Shown: positions 45,067 to 55,760 of the stretch, in pieces | Position numbering within the stretch: the stretch's first letter is position 1 | Layout: each line of letters begins with the position of its first letter | Source: Cristatella mucedo | Taxonomy: Eukaryota > Bryozoa > Phylactolaemata > Cristatellidae | Assembly (NCBI GenBank): GCA_009760855.2 | Contig: WPIO01000026.1 | Location: 308,001-372,000 of the forward strand | Reading direction: 5' to 3' | DNA: 64,000 nucleotides | The notes under the pieces: generated by a model | Databases searched by the model: none | What the model was told of the DNA's origin: nothing | The model's input: the letters and a program-made list of their open reading frames with translations, nothing else | Position numbers and translations under genes: made by a program

Positions 45067-45188
45067 ATCTTCCAATCCATAGTCTCTTTAATCAACTCTT
45101 CTGGTAGGTCTCAACTCTTTCCTGCATCTATTTCTTTCTTTATTTGTTTACTCAGTTCTATTTTTTTAGAGTAAGCTTCAGACTTCAT
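45063..45188 (-). pseudogene. Small charged element protein
   Basis: ATG 45186-45188 behind AATAAATACT. The 42-codon frame starts MKSEAYSKKIELSKQIKKEI, has one TGA near 45108 where Trp is likely, and ends with TMDWKI and TAA 45063-45065. It converges with the last fibre gene, overlapping at the stops. Function unknown. Confidence 0.4.
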
Positions 45189-45200
45189 AGTATTTATTTT

Positions 45201-45455
45201 TTATATTTTTAGGTCTTTAAGGAACTCTTCAAAGATTGAACCATCTCTAACTTTAGTGAATATATTTGCTATTTCTGGTTCAGAGTGATTGATTCCTAGT
45301 GCTTTATATTCTAATATTAGTTTTACAGCATCTAACAAAGTTGATCTAATGTCTTCTATTCTACTCATTGGATAAGAACATATTTTAAAGTTTGAATACT
45401 GTTGACCTTGTACTTCTTCAAGACAGTCTTTACTTCTTGTCTCAACAGAAACCAT
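45201..45455 (-). CDS. Small intact element protein, unknown
   Basis: ATG 45453-45455 behind ATATATAGAAA. 84 codons, no breaks. Helical and mildly acidic (IRSTLLDAVKLILEYKALGI). No family is recognised. One of a run of small - strand genes between the fibre cluster and the polymerase, each with its own TATATAG start motif. Confidence 0.5.
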   Translation of the reverse strand: MVSVETRSKDCLEEVQGQQYSNFKICSYPMSRIEDIRSTLLDAVKLILEYKALGINHSEPEIANIFTKVRDGSIFEEFLKDLKI

Positions 45456-45491
45456 TTTCTATATATTGTTTTTATTTATTATTTAATTTAA

Positions 45492-45992
45492 TTAAACAGT
45501 GCTTGGATCAGGTTATTCTTGTGCTGCTAGTGCTGCCTCAGCTGCTTTTTGGTTTAAGCTTTTATTATCAGTAATATTTGTAAGAACTGTGTAACACTCA
45601 TCTTTAACAATTCCAGAGATATCAGGTTTAATTCCAGATACTCCAGAGATAACTGTAGAGAGTGATGGAAGTTGTGTTGCAATCTAAGTCGTATAATCAG
45701 CAATTTCTTTAAGATCGTCGAGAAGAGCATCAACTTTAGATCCTTTGACCCTTGACTCTAGACCTGATAGAACTTCAGTTTGACCAGCACTAATAATCCT
45801 TTGTGCTTCAACATCTGCTTCCTCAAGATAGAATTTCTTAACACATGTATCAGTCATATATGAAATATCAGAACTGAGTTGTTGTTCATCATATGCTGTC
45901 ATTCTTGATCTAACAAGATAATCTACATAAGATTCAAGTGATGCAGCAGTCGTTGCAAGCATGGGGTCAGTAACTTCAGAACTTGCTTCCAT
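45492..45992 (-). pseudogene. Small helical element protein, two nonsense codons
   Basis: ATG 45990-45992 behind TTTAGGAA. One frame of 167 codons up to TAA 45492-45494, with TAG at 45684-45686 and TAA at 45513-45515. The N-terminus MEASSEVTDPMLATTAASLE and the Ala-rich end KAAEAALAAQE suggest a helical or coiled protein. Family unknown. Confidence 0.45.
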
Positions 45993-46048
45993 TTCCTAAA
46001 GAATAAGAAAAAAAGTACATACACACAGATTCAAACAATACTAACTAA

Positions 46049-46283
46049 TTATAAACTTCTATATGTATCCCAAAGATTTGAATTAATATTATATATCTTT
46101 GCTTTACACTCGTATATTCTATCACAAATATTAATGAGGTCTGCAAAATTGAATTATGTAATTGAGCAATATAAGTATATAGATTGTTTTTTCTTTCATA
46201 TTATACACTCTAAATTTTTCAGAACAAATACTTAATGCTAAAGACCTTGCTCTTTCACAGCATAGAATTCTTGCAATATCCAT
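46049..46283 (-). pseudogene. Paralogue of the 46289-46588 protein, frameshifted
   Basis: ATG 46281-46283 behind ATAAATAGAAAAA. The start MDIARILCCERARSLALSIC parallels MDVSRILSCEQSREMATKIC in the gene just upstream. After a frameshift near 46140-46190 the second half reads DLINICDRIYECKAKIYNIN, parallel to LIDICDTSDKLMEIHSKINE. It ends at TAA 46049-46051. The two genes are a tandem duplication. Function unknown. Confidence 0.6.
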
Positions 46284-46288
46284 TTTTT

Positions 46289-46588
46289 CTATTTATGTTT
46301 ATAAAATTTATTTAGTACATAATTAATTTGTACTTCTGGTTTAGTTTTTGGTGTTTTTGAATTTACTTCATCAAGTATCTCATTTATCTTACTATGAATT
46401 TCCATTAGTTTATCACTGGTATCACATATATCAATAAGAATACTAATATATGAGCTATCTAGATCTGGAATAAGTTTATCAAGTGAATGTTTAACTATTC
46501 GTTGATCTTGTTCTTTAAGCTTTTGAAGGCAGATTTTTGTTGCCATTTCTCTAGATTGTTCACAACTAAGAATTCTTGAGACATCCAT
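46289..46588 (-). CDS. Small intact helical protein, tandem paralogue
   Basis: ATG 46586-46588 behind ATATATAGAAA. 99 codons, unbroken. Predominantly helical; contains CEQSREMATKICLQKLKEQD and LIDICDTSDKLMEIHSKINE. The decayed gene at 46049-46283 is its tandem paralogue. No family is recognised. Confidence 0.55.
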   Translation of the reverse strand: MDVSRILSCEQSREMATKICLQKLKEQDQRIVKHSLDKLIPDLDSSYISILIDICDTSDKLMEIHSKINEILDEVNSKTPKTKPEVQINYVLNKFYKHK

Positions 46589-46628
46589 TTTCTATATATG
46601 AAAAGATTATTTTATTTAATTGAAATTA

Positions 46629-47066
46629 TTATATAAATGATCTAATATAATCAGTGTATTGCTCAAGTTCTTCAGGACTCATGTGATCTTTAGGACCAAA
46701 TAGAAGCTCTTCAAGATTTATATCATCTTCATCACTATTAACAGAAGACTTTTCAGAGTCGTAAGATTCAACTTCTGGATCGTAATCAGGATCATCGATT
46801 GAGACGTCTGAATAAATAGATTCACTGTCAGAACTGGTAGTATCAACTGATTCATCTTCTGAAACTTGGAAATCTTCGTTGGGATCTATCCTATAAAAGT
46901 AAAAATAATTTTGGTAATATATAATTAATTTCTCCATTAACTTGTATAGACCTATTTCTTCTTGTAAATCAACACGTTTTTTATCTATTTCCATTTTCTC
47001 TTGATCTGAAAATCTAACTTTCTTTTTAAAAATTGGTTTAGTATCTTCACTTTTTCTTTTTGGCAT
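46629..47066 (-). CDS. Acidic protein with basic N-terminus, intact
   Basis: ATG 47064-47066 behind TGATATAG. 145 codons, unbroken. The N-terminus is strongly basic (MPKRKSEDTKPIFKKKVRFS), likely a nuclear localisation signal. Residues ~70-125 are very acidic and serine-rich (SVDTTSSDSESIYSDVSIDD). The C-terminus is HMSPEELEQYTDYIRSFI. Its start overlaps the zinc-ribbon tail at the polymerase end. Such proteins can be histone-like chaperones or transcription regulators; here this is a guess. Confidence 0.5.
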   Translation of the reverse strand: MPKRKSEDTKPIFKKKVRFSDQEKMEIDKKRVDLQEEIGLYKLMEKLIIYYQNYFYFYRIDPNEDFQVSEDESVDTTSSDSESIYSDVSIDDPDYDPEVESYDSEKSSVNSDEDDINLEELLFGPKDHMSPEELEQYTDYIRSFI

Positions 47067-47180
47067 CTATATCAATATTACATTTTTCACAACGACCTGG
47101 ATTAGTTCCTTCACTTAATGCTTTTGCAATCTTGTAATGACCGTATGCATTACTACAACAACCACAGTCTAACCAATAAC
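47047..47180 (-). pseudogene. Zinc-ribbon-like tail at the 3' end of the polymerase gene
   Basis: In a frame different from the polymerase core the sequence reads WLDCGCCSNAYGHYKIAKAL and RCEKCNIDIDAKKKK, ending TGA 47047-47049. The Cys pattern CxCC...CxxC suggests zinc binding. It is either the shifted C-terminus of polymerase B or a separate small gene. Confidence 0.4.
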
Positions 47181-50100
47181 TTTTTTATTCGAATGCTGAT
47201 AGTGCTCTTTTTTAAGTTTCTTTGTAATAATATTATGTTTACTTTGTGTTTTATTATAGAATTCTCTATCGAGTGTATCAACAAAATTTTAGTATTAAGA
47301 TTGTTCATAAATATATTATTTGCACTTGATAGACAATCTAGATATTCTTGATGTGTTAATTTTGAATATTTAATTACTCCTTTAGGAACACCTTTTGCTT
47401 TCATAATTGGTTTCGTATAAGCAAGAGAATATAGTTTTGGTCTCAAAGCAATAAATTCATTAATTTTAGCTCCTTTCATTTCATCCTGAAATTTACCAAA
47501 CTCATCACTATGAAACCAATCTTTAATATCATGCATTTCTGCATCAAAGTTTTCACTTTTTATATCAAAAATTAATGAATCAGTATCTATATATAATAAA
47601 CTTAGTCTATCATTAAGCTTGGTTTTTAATACATCACAGTAAAATCTTTGCATGTGTAATCTTGATAAATCAAGAATTCCAACACCTATAAACATCGGTT
47701 TGTTTAAAAGTGCAGTCCTTTTAGAGTGCTCAAAACCAACTAGTGTTTTATCAAAGCATCTAATTTCTTTTAAGTCTAGGATCTCTCATTAACTTATTAT
47801 ATAATGAATCAGTCTTATCTGTTCCTGTGTTTACTAATCTAACACAAGTTCTGTTTTCTACATTTTCACATGTTTTTCCAAATATCTGACACATAAATCC
47901 TTTGTATAGATTTCTTTTGAATTCATCTCCTTTACGATAAAATTCAACCTTTTTATCAGCACATATATCAATGAATGGTTTTGCCCAACGTTCTTGTTTG
48001 AATTTATATACTTTATGTATTTTAGTTGGTATCAATCCTTTATTCACAACAAATTGAAAGTATCTGTAATGAGTTAGATAATTATTTTTCTTTGAGAAAT
48101 CACAAATCAACTTTGGTACAGTACTTGGTCCTGTTGAAAATCTTTCCTGATATTTTGAATACTCAGAACTGTCAACAACTCTACTTTCAGGACAAAGAGG
48201 ATATTCATTATGTAAATCATGTAGTTCCTTCGGATATTATAAATCCCATAAAACAAATATTCCAGCATCACCATCTTCTGGTTATGACATTATTTTTTCA
48301 AGTGACCAGTTGCTTAAGTCATCTTCAATAGGTTCTGTAATAGGTAAGGGCCACATCATAACTGTTGAATAATAATAATAATAATAATATTGCACTTGAT
48401 AAAGCGCCCTCAGAGAACTTAAAGTGATATGCAATTAAATAGTAGGTAAAATCATGCTTGAAAAACAAACAAAATGAATAATATGGTTAGGGGTGACATG
48501 CACAGGGTCAGCATGCAAATGTGGTTAGTGGCAGCATGCACAGTGTCAGCACGCATAAGCAAGTCAAGGACGAATCACAGGGACCCACTAAATGCTGTCC
48601 TAAATAGCTGTGTTTTTAAGTTTCTTTTAAATGTGGTCATGTCATGGAATGTTCTGATGCAGGTCGGGAGGGAGTTCCAGGCTTTGGGAGCATACGAGCT
48701 GAATGCACGGTCTCCAAAGGATTTAAGGTTTGTACGAGGTATTTCCAGACTGTTGGATTCCGAAAAGCGGGTGGTACGATGCTTGGCCTGATGGGGTAGT
48801 ATATCTGAAAGATGGGCTGGAGCCATAGAATGAAGGGACCTAAAAGTGAGCGACAAAACCTTGAAGTCAATCCGTTGCTTGACTGGTAGCCAGTGCAGGT
48901 CGGCGAGAAGTGGAGTAATGTGGCAACTGCGACGCTCGCGACAGACAAGCCTAGCTGCAGAGTTTTGCACCAGCTGCAATCGCCTGATCGCACATGCTGC
49001 TAGGCCAGTAAGCAGTGAGTTGCAGAAGTCGAGACGGGATGTCACGAATGCATGGACCAACTTGGACGTGGTATCCTTATCTAAACAAGCCCGAATTTTA
49101 GCAATGTTATGAAGCTGAAAATAGGCAGATTTGACTGTGGAGCTGATGTGGTCGTCTAACGAGAGGTCGCTTTGGAATATGACACCTAGATTTCGAGCTG
49201 ATTCAGCTGGAGACTGCGGGCAGAGCCAATTTTGAGCGTCAGCCTTTCCAATCTCTGAATCACACTGGGTTTGCCCATAACTAGTAAGTTAGTTTTATCA
49301 TCGTTCAGTTTTAGAAAATTTGCTGCCATCCATGTGCGGATGTCATCAATGCATGCAGCAAGTGAGTTGAGAGAATTTGAGGTGCTCGAAGGCTGAGAGG
49401 GATCAAAGCAAAGGTACAACTGAGTGTCATCCGCATAGAAGTGAAAGCCTAGATTGTGCTTGGCAATCACACCAGCAAGAGGCAGAGTATAAACCGTGAA
49501 AAGAACCGGACCTAGCACGGAGCCCTGAGGTACTCCATATTTTAGAGGTACTTCAGATGATCTTTGTCCATTCACGTCAATACTCTGGAGTCTCCCACTG
49601 AGATAGGACCTGAACCACTGCAGAGCAGTGCCAGTGATGCCCAGGCGAGATGAGAGGCGCTCTAGAAAAACTTTGTGATCGATGGTATCAAAAGCTGCCG
49701 AAAGATCGAGCAAAACAAGAAGAGACACTCTATCCATGTCTGCATTCCTAAGTAGGTCGTTGTATACCCGAAGCAATGCTGACTCTGTGGAGTGATTAGC
49801 TCTAAAGCCAGACTGGAACTTACTAGCAAGGTGTGACGTTTCGATAAAGGAGTTCAGCTGGTCTGCCACGACCCGTTCCAGTGTCTTTGATAGGAATAGT
49901 AGAAGGGAGACTGGGCGGTAGTTGCTTAAGTTCTCTTGGTCTAGTGTCGCTTTCTTGAGAAGTGGCCTGACTACAGCTTTTTTGAAAGGTGCTGGGACCT
50001 GACCTGAGGCTAATGACATATTAAGGATGTTGGTTATGCATGGCAGCAGCAGATCAATGCAACGTAGGAGCAGGACAGTGGGAATAGGGTCCAGTGGACT

Positions 50101-53015
50101 TGTTGTCTTCTTTGATTGAGATACGAACTGTAGGACTAGATCACTAGTGACCTGCTTAAATGCAGACATTGAGGCGCAGTCAGGAACCGAGGAACAGCAT
50201 TCTAGTGGGAAGGTTGTCATCGCAGGGATGGATTCCCTGATCTTGTCTATCTTCTGCACAAAGAATCGAGAGAAGCGATCGGCTAGATCATCACAAGGAT
50301 TATCAGGTAAGGAGCTAACCTGGGAACGGTTGAGGAGATGGTTTATTGTCGACATCAGCATTTTTGGATTGTGCATCTGTGATTCAACAATGTTTCTATA
50401 GAAGCTAGACTTGGCCTTTGCTAGGATCGATTGGTACGACCTACAGTAGTCTTCATATGCCTGTCGATGGACAGTTAGTCCGGATCTTTTGTGTGCCTTT
50501 CCAAGCTTTCGTTTAGTAGACTTGGCTAGTTTAATGTCTGTGGTAAACCATAGGCCGTCTGGGCGGGGGCGCACAGTGCGCTTTGTCAGAGGTGCAAACT
50601 CGTCGAGCGTGTCAGCTATAAACTAGTTGCATCCCAATACATAATATGATTATTGTCACTGGATTTACAACTTTGACAAACCCTCCTCTTATTGAATTCT
50701 TAAGCTTTTGATATAGTTGTAAGTCTCCTTCTTTTTTCCCTAGTAGATGTATAGTGCATTTTGTGTAAAACAAAGTACAAGGCCAAGCATAATGAGGTGC
50801 AGATAGATAATGTGCAGGATCTAACTTAAATAATTCAATAAGACTGTTACGATATGCTTCAAAGCAATCTGCAAAAAGAGTAACATCTAATTTTAGATAA
50901 ATATCATGATAATCACCCACATCTTTCATGTTTAAAACTTTAAATACATTTAGTGCATGTTTATAATCTTCTTCACTAATACTTTTATCAAAATTAAGTT
51001 TACTATTGAATGATTTAATACAAGGAATTACATTCTCATTGAATTTATCAAAAGAATCCATGTATTCATAAGGATAAACACCTTTTTCTTGATACCATAT
51101 CTAAAAGAACATCATCATTAATATTTGGATATAACTTTTTGAAGATATTCATTGTAATATCAAACTTTGAATTTGCTTTCTTTAATGAAATAACAACACC
51201 AGATTAAGCATTAATCATAAAATTAAAAGAATCTTTGAACTCAAAATCATCAAATGACATTGACATATAACTTTCAATATTATGTGCAACAGGTTTACAA
51301 TCAAGACTAAATGATGAAATTCCTTTTACAATCAAATAAGAATCATAACCTTTTAAATTATGAATAAATACAGGAAGTTTCCAATCTTGTTTTCGAAATC
51401 TAGCAAGTGAATTACAAAGTTTGTGTGCTGCTCCTCTAAATTTACCTGTAAAATGACAGTGATCCTTGACTTTTATTTTACCATTTATATCATCAAATCC
51501 TTTTACACATATCCAAAATATTTTAGAACTCTTAAACTGTTCAAGTACAGTGTCATTAACACCAATAGGTACATCAACAAAACTTTTTAACTCTTTAGAT
51601 ATGTTAATTATAAATTCTAAAAGCAGTTCAACACATTTATCTCCTTTGTTTATAAATTCTTCAACAACTTTTCCATTAAGATCAACAATAATAGCACATG
51701 AACCACATGGAACTTGAAGCATATTAATACATGAATTACTACATTTACCTGTACTTAATTTACTATTACAATATTTTGGATTAATTTCATTAGATACTAT
51801 ACTTTCATAACAAACATCACAGGTTTTTACATTTAAACTCTCGAAATCTGCATAGCATGCATAAGGAGTTTTAATAAGTTTAGCATGATCACTAAATTTT
51901 AAAAGTGTAGTATCTTTGGTTTTACCTGTTTTCTTGTTTTCTTTCATTCCTGGCATTTTTAATTTAGAATAACTAGAATTAACACCATCACAAATAATTA
52001 AATGATTTTCAAAATCTGTATCGGAAAAGAATTTATCTATTCATCTATGACAATAGAAAATTGAACCTCCTTTGTCAGGTGTTCTACAAAGACTACTAAA
52101 ATTCTCTATCAATACATAATGACTTTTTTCAGATTTAGTTATTATTAACAAGTTAATATGTCTATCTTGTATTTCTAATTTTTTTGATACAATTTTTAGA
52201 GGATAAACACCTGATTTGTTATTATATTCATAAACATTTATACTAACATTAAATAGTTTACCTAATGTTTTAGTATCAACTACTTTGAGAGGCCATTCTA
52301 TTTGTGATAGAGGCTCATTAAGTGATTGATAATTACTTTTTAATATTTTAATCAAATCAGTATGTATACTCGGATTAGTAGATACAGGATTTAGAAATCT
52401 TAATATACACCACAAAGCACAATAGTTATCTTCCTTCTTTATATTGATACAATAACGTCTGTTTGATAAACCAGTAGGCAGTGGTAAATAAGACGAACCT
52501 GCTCTAATAATATATTCACTAACATTTATTTCAAGACGTTTTACAGCAATTAACCTCCAACCAGAACCAGGATTCCTTTCAATTAATTTATCTATTGATT
52601 CTTTTAGTGATTTCAATTGATTTTGAATAACACTAGTATAATCAGATCTCTTAACAACTGCAACTAATTTTGAACCAGTTACGACACTATGATTATGTGT
52701 GTCAGTTTGATCATGATATGAATTTACAGAAATCTTTGTTTGTAATTTGAATGAAGAAAATCTAGTTGTTACTTCTTTGAATACATTGTTATAACTTGGT
52801 AATATACTATTAAAAAACTCATCAATTTCAATTGCAGGAATATATCTTCCTTTAAGAACATATTTCTCGTGTCTTCCACTAGCACCGATAGATTCTAATT
52901 TGAACTTATGAACCCTTGAAGCAATACTTTAACTTGGAGTTATATCATCAGTATTCATTAACCTCCTAGCCTCATTGTGAAATGAGTTTCTCTTTTGAAA
53001 ACTTTTTCGATACAT
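47153..53015 (-). pseudogene. Protein-primed family B DNA polymerase, interrupted by a LINE
   Basis: Replicates the element DNA. ATG 53013-53015 behind TTAATATAG. From 53015 to 51204 one frame holds the Polinton N-terminal extension (GSGWRLIAVKRLEINVSEYI; INLLIITKSEKSHYVLIENF), a Cys/His knuckle with TGA (52038-52040) at one Cys, Exo I YADFES, the insert VKDHCHFTGKFRGAAHKLC and Exo II FIHNLKGYDSYL. TAAs stand at 52929-52931 and 51201-51203. After a frameshift near 51105 come GVYPYEYMDSFDKF, DVGDYHDIYLKLDVTLFADC and motif A MYWDATSLY, where the LINE (48368-50617) is inserted. Beyond it: YPKELHDLHNEYPLC, motif B YKGFMCQIFGKTCENV and motif C LLYIDTDSLIFDI (about 47590). Confidence 0.93.
48368..50617 (-). 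mobile_element. L2/CR1-like LINE, best copy, inside polymerase B
   Basis: The longest LINE copy. The - strand frame 49186-50574 (462 codons) carries the reverse transcriptase: NYRPVSLLLFLSKTLERVVA, VLLDLSAAFDTIDHKVFLER, YGVPQGSVLGPVLF and the catalytic box HFYADDTQLYL. A frameshift near 49190 separates the C-terminal block (48575-49060). The 3' UTR hairpin and an (ATT)n tail are at 48368-48420. The endonuclease is missing (5' truncation at about 50617). By motif pattern it is CR1/L2-group. The reverse-transcriptase region is nearly open, so the insertion is young compared with the Polinton genes around it. Confidence 0.92.
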
Positions 53016-53071
53016 CTATATTAAGAAAATAAAATTTATTTAATTGAAAAAACATAAGACACAAGTTTTAA

Positions 53072-53192
53072 TGTTGTTATAAAATCGTAGTTTAGGAAAA
53101 TTTTCACTATCAACACCGAATATGCGAACGAAAGTGAGCAGATAAGAGTGCTGATAGGAGAAATGTTCAAAAACGTTGATTTTATAACAACA
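53072..53192. repeat. Right 121-bp terminal inverted repeat
   Basis: Reverse complement of 27670-27790 over 121 bases without gaps. It starts TGTTGTTATAAAATC and ends GATTTTATAACAACA, so it has the same internal palindromic layout as the left one. Confidence 0.95.
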
Positions 53193-53197
53193 AGCCT
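53193..53197. repeat. Target site duplication AGCCT, right
   Basis: AGCCT (AGCCTT if extended) follows the right terminal repeat and equals 27665-27669. Confidence 0.85.
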
Positions 53198-55334
53198 TAG
53201 CTGTCGACCAAATGATTTTAATTTATAAAATTAGATAATCTTTAGGTTGTGCAAGGCTGACGCTTGGTCGCATCCTTCGATGATCGCCGTGTGTAAATCC
53301 TCTTCTTGGACCCTAATTTCACCGATGCTGATTATACGATATCGCAGTGCTACACGCAAGCGCAAAAAATCCTCGCACCTCTAATAAATTCTCAGTAGTC
53401 GGGCTGGCCGGAGCCCATATCAATACCCGGGCATCCGGGAAATCCGGTCTGCACGGAGTTATCCAGGACCATCCTCTTGGGCGGCTATATAATGTAATGT
53501 ATCTCCGTCTGTAACTTCACAAAGCCACAAAGACTATGTGGGTTTTACGCAGGAGACTTTTCTACAGTACACTCAAAGCCTAAGCGACTTTCGGGACTCA
53601 TTTGGTAGCCAACAGACTTCATCTCACGCAACATAGAGAAATTGAGAAGCATAGCTGAATCAGGGGAGAGCAGTTGGGGTAGTGAGTTACATAGAAGTAG
53701 CAGCTCAGGATAGCTGGAAAGGATGTGCATTTGTCGGCAGCTGAAGAGTAGTTATTGTTGCGTAAGAATTATGGAAGCGAGTTCCACTAAGACCTGCAGA
53801 GCAAAAGCTTCTGTCGCCAACGGTCTTCAAGCTCAGGAATAGAACAGCTAATCTATTGTCCATGCAAGACCTGAGGGCTCGAGGAGGCTGAAACTTGTGT
53901 GGCAGGTTCAGCTAGGCTTTATAGTAGTCCCACCCACTGGCTTGTCACACAAAAAGCTAAAGTCAAACCATTTTAACTGTCACCTTCCACCATTATAAAA
54001 GGCAATACAATCTACCCATCGTTTCCAACGTGTATAGAATATTACTGCAGACGACTAAGTATCTTAAGGATAACACCGCCCATCCATAACGGTGCCTATA
54101 CTTCTGGATCGACCACATGCAGTGATGAAAGCTGGCGTGAAGCACTGTATTCCTCGTGCTGTGGGGATGCTGTCACTGCTGCATCAACAGGTGGTCATAG
54201 CATTCATGTGATTGGATACCGGTCGTGGTAGCAAATTCACCATGGGCTATACAGCAAAAATACTTGGACTGATTCGATGGCCCAGGCCACAGGATCTGGT
54301 CGGCTTCGAAGGACCGACGCCAGAGTTGTCCGACTCTTAAAGATCGCAGCAACTCGGAATAGAACTGCCATTCTTCGAGACGACCTTGCGCGGTCATGCA
54401 AAGATAAATACGTACACGGCTCGATATCGGTAAAGTGTTATAAGTAGGTGACTTGCTAAGAGTAGTATCTTCCGACTAGTTGCAAAAGGTAAGCCTCTGC
54501 TCACCAGCCTTCATACAGCGGGCGGCTTTCAGTGTGCACACTTCCTTTTAACTAACGGGTGAAATTGGGCAACAGATCCTTGATGATGTTTTTTAGGCTG
54601 TTTTGCCGCAAAACATGTTCTGTCACTGCATCAGATCAAGGAATTACAAATAATCAATGCGTGCGTGTACTTTCACGTGGTCAAACAACTTGGATTGCAT
54701 CTCGCAAGTGCTCTGCTTGGAAGATCTTATCATTTGGCGGCCAGATAAGGTAGCTGAACGCACTGCCATGCAAATAAAGCACTTTTCTTACTCGTTCGGT
54801 GTCGTGCAGTGTTGAATCATCTGATTCCCATGGAATTTTTATTGGACGATATCGATAGGCGGCCAATAAGCGATAGTTCTGCATACATCAGTAATCAGAA
54901 TTTTCATCAGAATTCAGGCTCTGTAGAATGCTGCAGCAGAGGCGAGACAATTTCGAAGCTTGATATCTCTATGCCTGGGCAGAGAAGGAAGATCGTAAAG
55001 AATCATTGTGGGGCGAAGTCGTATGAAAGGCAAACACATAAACAGAGTATTTGCTCGTGGGTTGGCAATAAGTATTGTCACACGCCGTGCGCAACTGTAG
55101 CACGCCCAGCATGGCAAAAAACTCTACTTACCTGAAAGGAATAGCTGCTGCAGCAGCTGCGGTCATACTGAGAGAATATTTTTTCACTGTGCAATTACCG
55201 TCCTTTATTCTCCTTGAGTTTTAGGCACTGTTGGGGCCGCCCCTTTCATGCTGTCGTGTTTTACACGCCGACACACCGATTGCAGGAGCCGACTATCCGC
55301 TAAGCTAATGTTCGCTCGGCCATGTCTCGGTAAT
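53198..55334. other. No gene recognised
   Basis: Host sequence with only short open frames on both strands. I see no domain, LINE or SINE. Confidence 0.4.
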
Positions 55335-55760
55335 GTCCACTGACCTGATTAGGCAGTCCCGTGCAACTGGTGCAAAGCTCGCAGCTCCTCTGTCGTCTGT
55401 CGTCGACGGCCTACCTGCTGCCGCATCGCACCACTTCTGCTTGCTCTTATTTGGACCCCTAGAAAATATCGAATCAATTTCAAGATCCGCTGTCTCGCTT
55501 AGAGGTCGCTTGCACCAACCCTTCTATTTAACCTACCACCTTGCTACTCCAGTCGCGTGCTCTCGTACCGCCTCCCCCCTGGTCCTCAGCGTCGGCTGGT
55601 CTCGCCTCTGATCTCGCACTAAATTGAAATCTCTTGGCGGTCGAGCGGTCTTTCAGCTTCTATGCGCCGATTTTCTGAGACTCGCTTCATGCTACAGTCG
55701 CCTGCCTGAGATGAAGGGAGGACACATCTGCTCCGGCTCAGGGGCTCCCCTTCGCTCCGG
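55335..55760 (+). mobile_element. Diverged L2/CR1-type LINE remnant, second subfamily
   Basis: The stretch around 55365-55420 (GCAACTGGTGCAAAGCTCGCAGCT) and 55470-55540 parallels the C-terminal LINE block at 4095-4260 (GCAGCTGGTGCAAAACTCTGCAGC). Translated pieces align loosely with LVQNSAARL and IDFKVLSLTFRSLH. Much more diverged than the other copies, so an older or separate subfamily. No 3' UTR is recognised. Confidence 0.5.

Larger units (their letters stand above)
27670..53192. mobile_element. Maverick/Polinton (adintovirus-like) element, decayed, 25.5 kb
   Basis: Bounded by 121-bp terminal inverted repeats and AGCCT target duplications. It encodes the Polinton core set: integrase (28917-29787), protein-primed polymerase B (47153-53015), packaging ATPase (36964-37648), adenain-like protease (38073-38390), major capsid protein (31928-33417) and minor-capsid-like proteins (34047-35815). 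Two LINEs (about 41560-42211 and 48368-50617) and one SINE (41343-41490) account for about 3 kb, so the original was about 22.5 kb, at the large end for Polintons. It is visibly more AT-rich than the flanks. Nearly all genes carry stops or frameshifts, so this copy is not functional. Confidence 0.95.

Noticed and set aside
28917-48110. Frameshifts as sequencing errors
   Set aside because: EXOSC3 and Nkx6 exons and several small element genes are error-free, and nonsense codons accompany the frameshifts; decay is simpler. Raw reads would settle it.
27872-53015. Reassigned genetic code (TAA/TAG as Gln) to explain the many in-frame stops in the element
   Set aside because: Some stops replace Glu, Trp, Cys or Arg positions, TGA also occurs, and there are many frameshifts; with AT-rich sequence, neutral decay explains the TAA excess.
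27670-53192. CRISPR array, bacterial contamination or prophage
   Set aside because: The flanks carry spliced animal genes and animal retroelements, and host SINE and LINE copies sit inside the element; no direct-repeat/spacer array is visible.
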